Positions 5,542-7,116 of a stretch of 7,116 nt of DNA are shown here, piece by piece. The stretch is from Geminicoccaceae bacterium (GTDB taxonomy: Bacteria > Pseudomonadota > Alphaproteobacteria > Geminicoccales > Geminicoccaceae): the NCBI GenBank assembly GCA_030824835.1, contig JAPJRA010000093.1, forward strand, positions 2,382 to 9,497. The letters are read 5' to 3'. The stretch's first letter is position 1; each line of letters starts with the position of its first letter. The position numbers and the translations under genes are program-made. The notes beneath the pieces were generated by a model. The model made no database searches, was not told the DNA's origin, and saw only the letters and a list, made by a program, of their open reading frames with translations.

Positions 5542-6387
5542 ATGGTCGACTTCAAGAGCGTCCTCGGCACGCTGCTCGAATCGGGACTGGCGCCTTCCGC
5601 ATCACAGCGTATCGGCAACGCTGCCAACCCACAGTCGGGCGGCGGCCTTGCCGGCATGTTTGGCGGAGCTGGTGGCGGCCTGTCGTCGATGCTGGGCGGC
5701 GGGCAGGGCGGTTCCGACCTCGGGGCCATGCTCGGTGGCCTGCTGGGCAACGCCCAGGGTGCCGTCGCGGATACCAAGCGTGAGGTACAGGCCGGCAACC
5801 CGATGGCCGTCGGCGGTCTCGGTGCGCTGGCCGGGGCGCTGCTGGGCGGGGTGCGGGGCTCGCCGGCCAAGGGCGCGATCGGCGGTGCGGCACTTGCGGT
5901 GCTCGGTCAGATCGCCATGTCGGCGCTGCAGAAGGGCATGAGCGGTGGCGGCGCGCCCGGTCACGCCGATGCGTCGGCCGCCACGGCCGGTGGGGCCTTC
6001 ACACCGGATTCGGTCGATGAGCACATCAGCGACCAGCGGGCCGAGCTGTTGCTGAAGGCCATGATCAATGCCGCCAAGGCGGACGGCCAGATCGATGGCA
6101 CCGAGATGAACAACATCCTGGGCAAGCTCGACGAGGCCGGCGCCGACTCCGAGACCAGAGACTTCGTCCTGGCCGAGATGCGGCGCCCGCTCGATCTCGA
6201 TGGTCTGGTGGCCGCAGCCGGGACGCCCGATCTTGCAGCGGCGGTCTATGCCGCTTCGGTGATGGCGATCAAGGTCGATACCCCTGCCGAGCAGACCTAT
6301 CTCAGCCAGCTCGCCACCCGCCTCGGTCTCTCACCGGCGGTACGCTCCAGTCTCGATGCCAGCCTGGGTGTCGGCCGCATTGCCTGA
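5542..6387 (+). CDS. DUF533 / TerB-like domain protein with glycine-rich N-terminal half
   Basis: A 281-residue protein. Residues about 32-72 are a low-complexity Gly/Met/Leu stretch (GGGLAGMFGGAGGG and similar). Residues about 88-130 form an Ala/Gly/Leu-rich hydrophobic segment that could insert in or pack against the membrane. A spacer at about 133-155 leads to a helical C-terminal domain (about 160-275) containing INAAKADGQIDGTE, the acidic signature shared by DUF533 proteins and TerB-like tellurite-resistance domains. Proteins of this family (YebE-like) are often annotated as inner-membrane or tellurite-resistance TerB family members; their biochemical function is not established. ATG 5542 has GGAGGG at 5531-5536, 5 nt upstream. 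The frame is open back to 5452, but that would overlap acoC and adds no family sequence. The gene is 80 bp after acoC, probably a separate unit, and nothing ties it to acetoin metabolism. Confidence 0.82.
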   Translation: MVDFKSVLGTLLESGLAPSASQRIGNAANPQSGGGLAGMFGGAGGGLSSMLGGGQGGSDLGAMLGGLLGNAQGAVADTKREVQAGNPMAVGGLGALAGALLGGVRGSPAKGAIGGAALAVLGQIAMSALQKGMSGGGAPGHADASAATAGGAFTPDSVDEHISDQRAELLLKAMINAAKADGQIDGTEMNNILGKLDEAGADSETRDFVLAEMRRPLDLDGLVAAAGTPDLAAAVYAASVMAIKVDTPAEQTYLSQLATRLGLSPAVRSSLDASLGVGRIA

Positions 6388-6418
6388 AGCGGATCTTTGC
6401 CGCAGGGGGCGGCTGGAG

Positions 6419-6467
6419 GCTGTAGCAGCCGGACCCCAAGCCGGCTTGGCAGCTTGATTTATTCTTT
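6419..6467 (+). terminator. Probable intrinsic terminator after the DUF533 gene
   Basis: About 30 nt after the stop codon, GCTG (6419-6422) pairs with CAGC (6450-6453), enclosing AGCCGG (6427-6432) paired with CCGGCT (6441-6446). The hairpin is followed directly by a T-rich run (6454-6467, 10 T in 14). A perfect 14-bp palindrome, CCAAGCCGGCTTGG (6436-6449), lies inside and offers an alternative fold. The T tract is interrupted, so termination may be incomplete. Confidence 0.45.
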
Positions 6468-6472
6468 GGTGC

Positions 6473-6499
6473 GTGCTGGTCGAAACTATCGACCAGCAC
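6473..6499. repeat. Perfect 11-bp inverted repeat (stem-loop) between the DUF533 and PAS genes
   Basis: GTGCTGGTCGA (6473-6483) and TCGACCAGCAC (6489-6499) are exact reverse complements around the 5-nt loop AACTA. No T run follows on either strand, so it is not a standard intrinsic terminator by itself. It stands just after the proposed terminator and about 125 bp before the PAS gene. It could be an operator, a rho-independent back-up, a transcript-stabilising hairpin or one copy of a dispersed genomic repeat. Confidence 0.6.
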
Positions 6500-6585
6500 A
6501 TCGAATGACCTGGAGTACCGCCTGATCCGGCGCTGCGGTCCGGACACGGTGGAAATGGTTGTGCCGCTGCTCGCGTTAGGCGAGA
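6495..6585 (+). other. Short stretch with coding-like codon-position bias, possible gene remnant
   Basis: In the frame that includes ATG 6555, the bases from about 6495 to 6585 show G/C at roughly 70% of first, 40% of second and 80% of third positions by hand count, as expected for real coding DNA here. The bias disappears after about 6585, although the frame stays open to TGA at 6678-6680. The only ATG in the frame is 6555 (41 residues, no Shine-Dalgarno). The peptide (DLEYRLIRRCGPDTVEMV and onward) is not one I recognise. It may be chance, or a degraded gene fragment. The rest of 6388-6618 holds the terminator and stem-loop listed separately, a small CTCGC/GCGAG hairpin at 6570-6584 and an A/T-rich patch at 6585-6594 that may belong to the promoter of the next gene. 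Confidence 0.15.
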
Positions 6586-6624
6586 ATATAGATTGTCGGC
6601 AGCAACTGATAGAACGCCGTGGTT

Positions 6625-7116
6625 ATGTTGGGTGTCATACTGGAAGCCATTGGCGCGCCGGCTGCGGCGCTTGCATTTGATGCGTCTGCCGGGTTGGTCG
6701 TGGCGCGGGCGAACACGGAACTCGGTGCGGTGCTGGGCTGCGAGCCGCGGGCTTTGGACGGCGAGCTGGCCGAAGCATTGTTGCCGCGGGCGTCCGTGCG
6801 AGAACTTGCTTCGGCTGGCCCGTCCCACCCGATCGACACGAGACTGGGTGCGTGGGGGCTCCCATACCGGGCCATGGCGCGGCCGCTCCCGCCCGATCTG
6901 CTGCCGGCAGGCGGACTGCTGGTCGTCTTCCTGCCGCAATCGAGCCTGGGTAATGTTCCCAGGTCCAACCTCGGCGGATTGGCGCCGGGCGACCTCGGCG
7001 CCACCGCGCTGGAGATTCTCGACCTGCAGAGTGAGATGATCTCCCGGTGGCTCCCCAACGGCACTATTCTGTACTGCAACGAGGCCTTTGCACGGCAATG
7101 TGGTCGGCATGTCGAC
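6625..7116 (+). CDS. PAS-domain sensory/regulatory protein, N-terminal part
   Basis: The frame is open from ATG 6625 to the last base of the window (164 codons, no stop), so the gene is cut by the right edge. An in-frame TAG at 6610-6612 limits the start to GTG 6619, ATG 6625 or TTG 6628; no good Shine-Dalgarno is visible for any of them. The C-terminal end, starting LQSEMISRWLPNGTILYCNE at about residue 134 and continuing AFARQCGR, is the opening of a PAS domain (strand, DGT-like turn, 'vN.af....G' helix). Residues about 5-60 (LEAIGAPAAALAFD, then VARANTELGAVLG) look like an earlier, diverged PAS fold. PAS domains sense ligands, redox state or light and pass the signal to an attached output. 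That output (histidine kinase, GGDEF/EAL, LuxR or sigma54 activator) lies outside the window, so the protein class cannot be stated. Confidence 0.75.
   Translation, partial: MLGVILEAIGAPAAALAFDASAGLVVARANTELGAVLGCEPRALDGELAEALLPRASVRELASAGPSHPIDTRLGAWGLPYRAMARPLPPDLLPAGGLLVVFLPQSSLGNVPRSNLGGLAPGDLGATALEILDLQSEMISRWLPNGTILYCNEAFARQCGRHVD

Noticed and set aside
6555..6680. 41-codon small gene overlapping the PAS gene start
   Set aside because: It has no ribosome binding site, its second half lacks coding bias, and its product is unrecognised; it is kept only as a possible remnant.
6331..7110. Minus-strand open frame opposite the PAS gene (259 codons)
   Set aside because: It runs through the terminator, stem-loop and intergenic DNA and has no domain, whereas the plus strand encodes a PAS start.
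1..7116. CRISPR array, tRNA/rRNA, insertion sequence, phage or defence genes
   Set aside because: No regularly spaced repeats, RNA gene signatures, transposase motifs or terminal repeats were seen on either strand.

Overview
The window is GC-rich, roughly two thirds G+C, with tightly packed genes and strong G/C preference at third codon positions. The gene families and codon use suggest an alphaproteobacterium (Rhodospirillales- or Hyphomicrobiales-like). That placement is an inference from style and gene content, because no rRNA or other phylogenetic marker is present.

Layout. The left edge holds the 5' end of a minus-strand gene for a family 3 (amino-acid type) periplasmic solute-binding protein with a clear signal peptide. 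A 141-bp divergent intergenic region with operator-like palindromes separates it from a plus-strand HisC-type aminotransferase. A DNA-deoxyinosine (hypoxanthine-DNA) glycosylase of the uracil-DNA glycosylase superfamily follows immediately, probably translated from a TTG start coupled to the end of hisC.

The centre is a three-gene operon, acoA-acoB-acoC, encoding the E1-alpha, E1-beta and E2 subunits of a TPP-dependent acetoin dehydrogenase-type 2-oxo acid dehydrogenase complex. The E2 has the AcoC architecture: one lipoyl domain fused to an alpha/beta-hydrolase fold in place of the classical acyltransferase core. The genes are joined by an 11-nt gap and then a TGATG overlap. Upstream lies a good sigma70-type promoter (TTGACA, 17-bp spacer, AAAAAT). 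It is followed by a leader of about 100 nt that can fold into a UUCG-capped hairpin and two mutually exclusive helices, one of which would bury the acoA Shine-Dalgarno. This possible cis-regulatory RNA is the most interesting non-coding signal here. No E3 subunit, AcoR-type activator or lipoate ligase gene is visible.

Downstream is a plus-strand DUF533/TerB-like protein with a glycine-rich N-terminal half, probably closed by an intrinsic terminator. A 237-bp intergenic region follows, with a perfect 11-bp stem-loop and a short stretch whose codon-position composition looks coding although no gene can be assigned. The right edge holds the start of a PAS-domain sensory protein that runs out of the window.

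The genes appear to be ordinary metabolic and housekeeping functions. I see no CRISPR array, tRNA, rRNA, insertion sequence, phage gene or defence system, and no clearly new multi-gene system. The novelty candidates are regulatory elements between genes.
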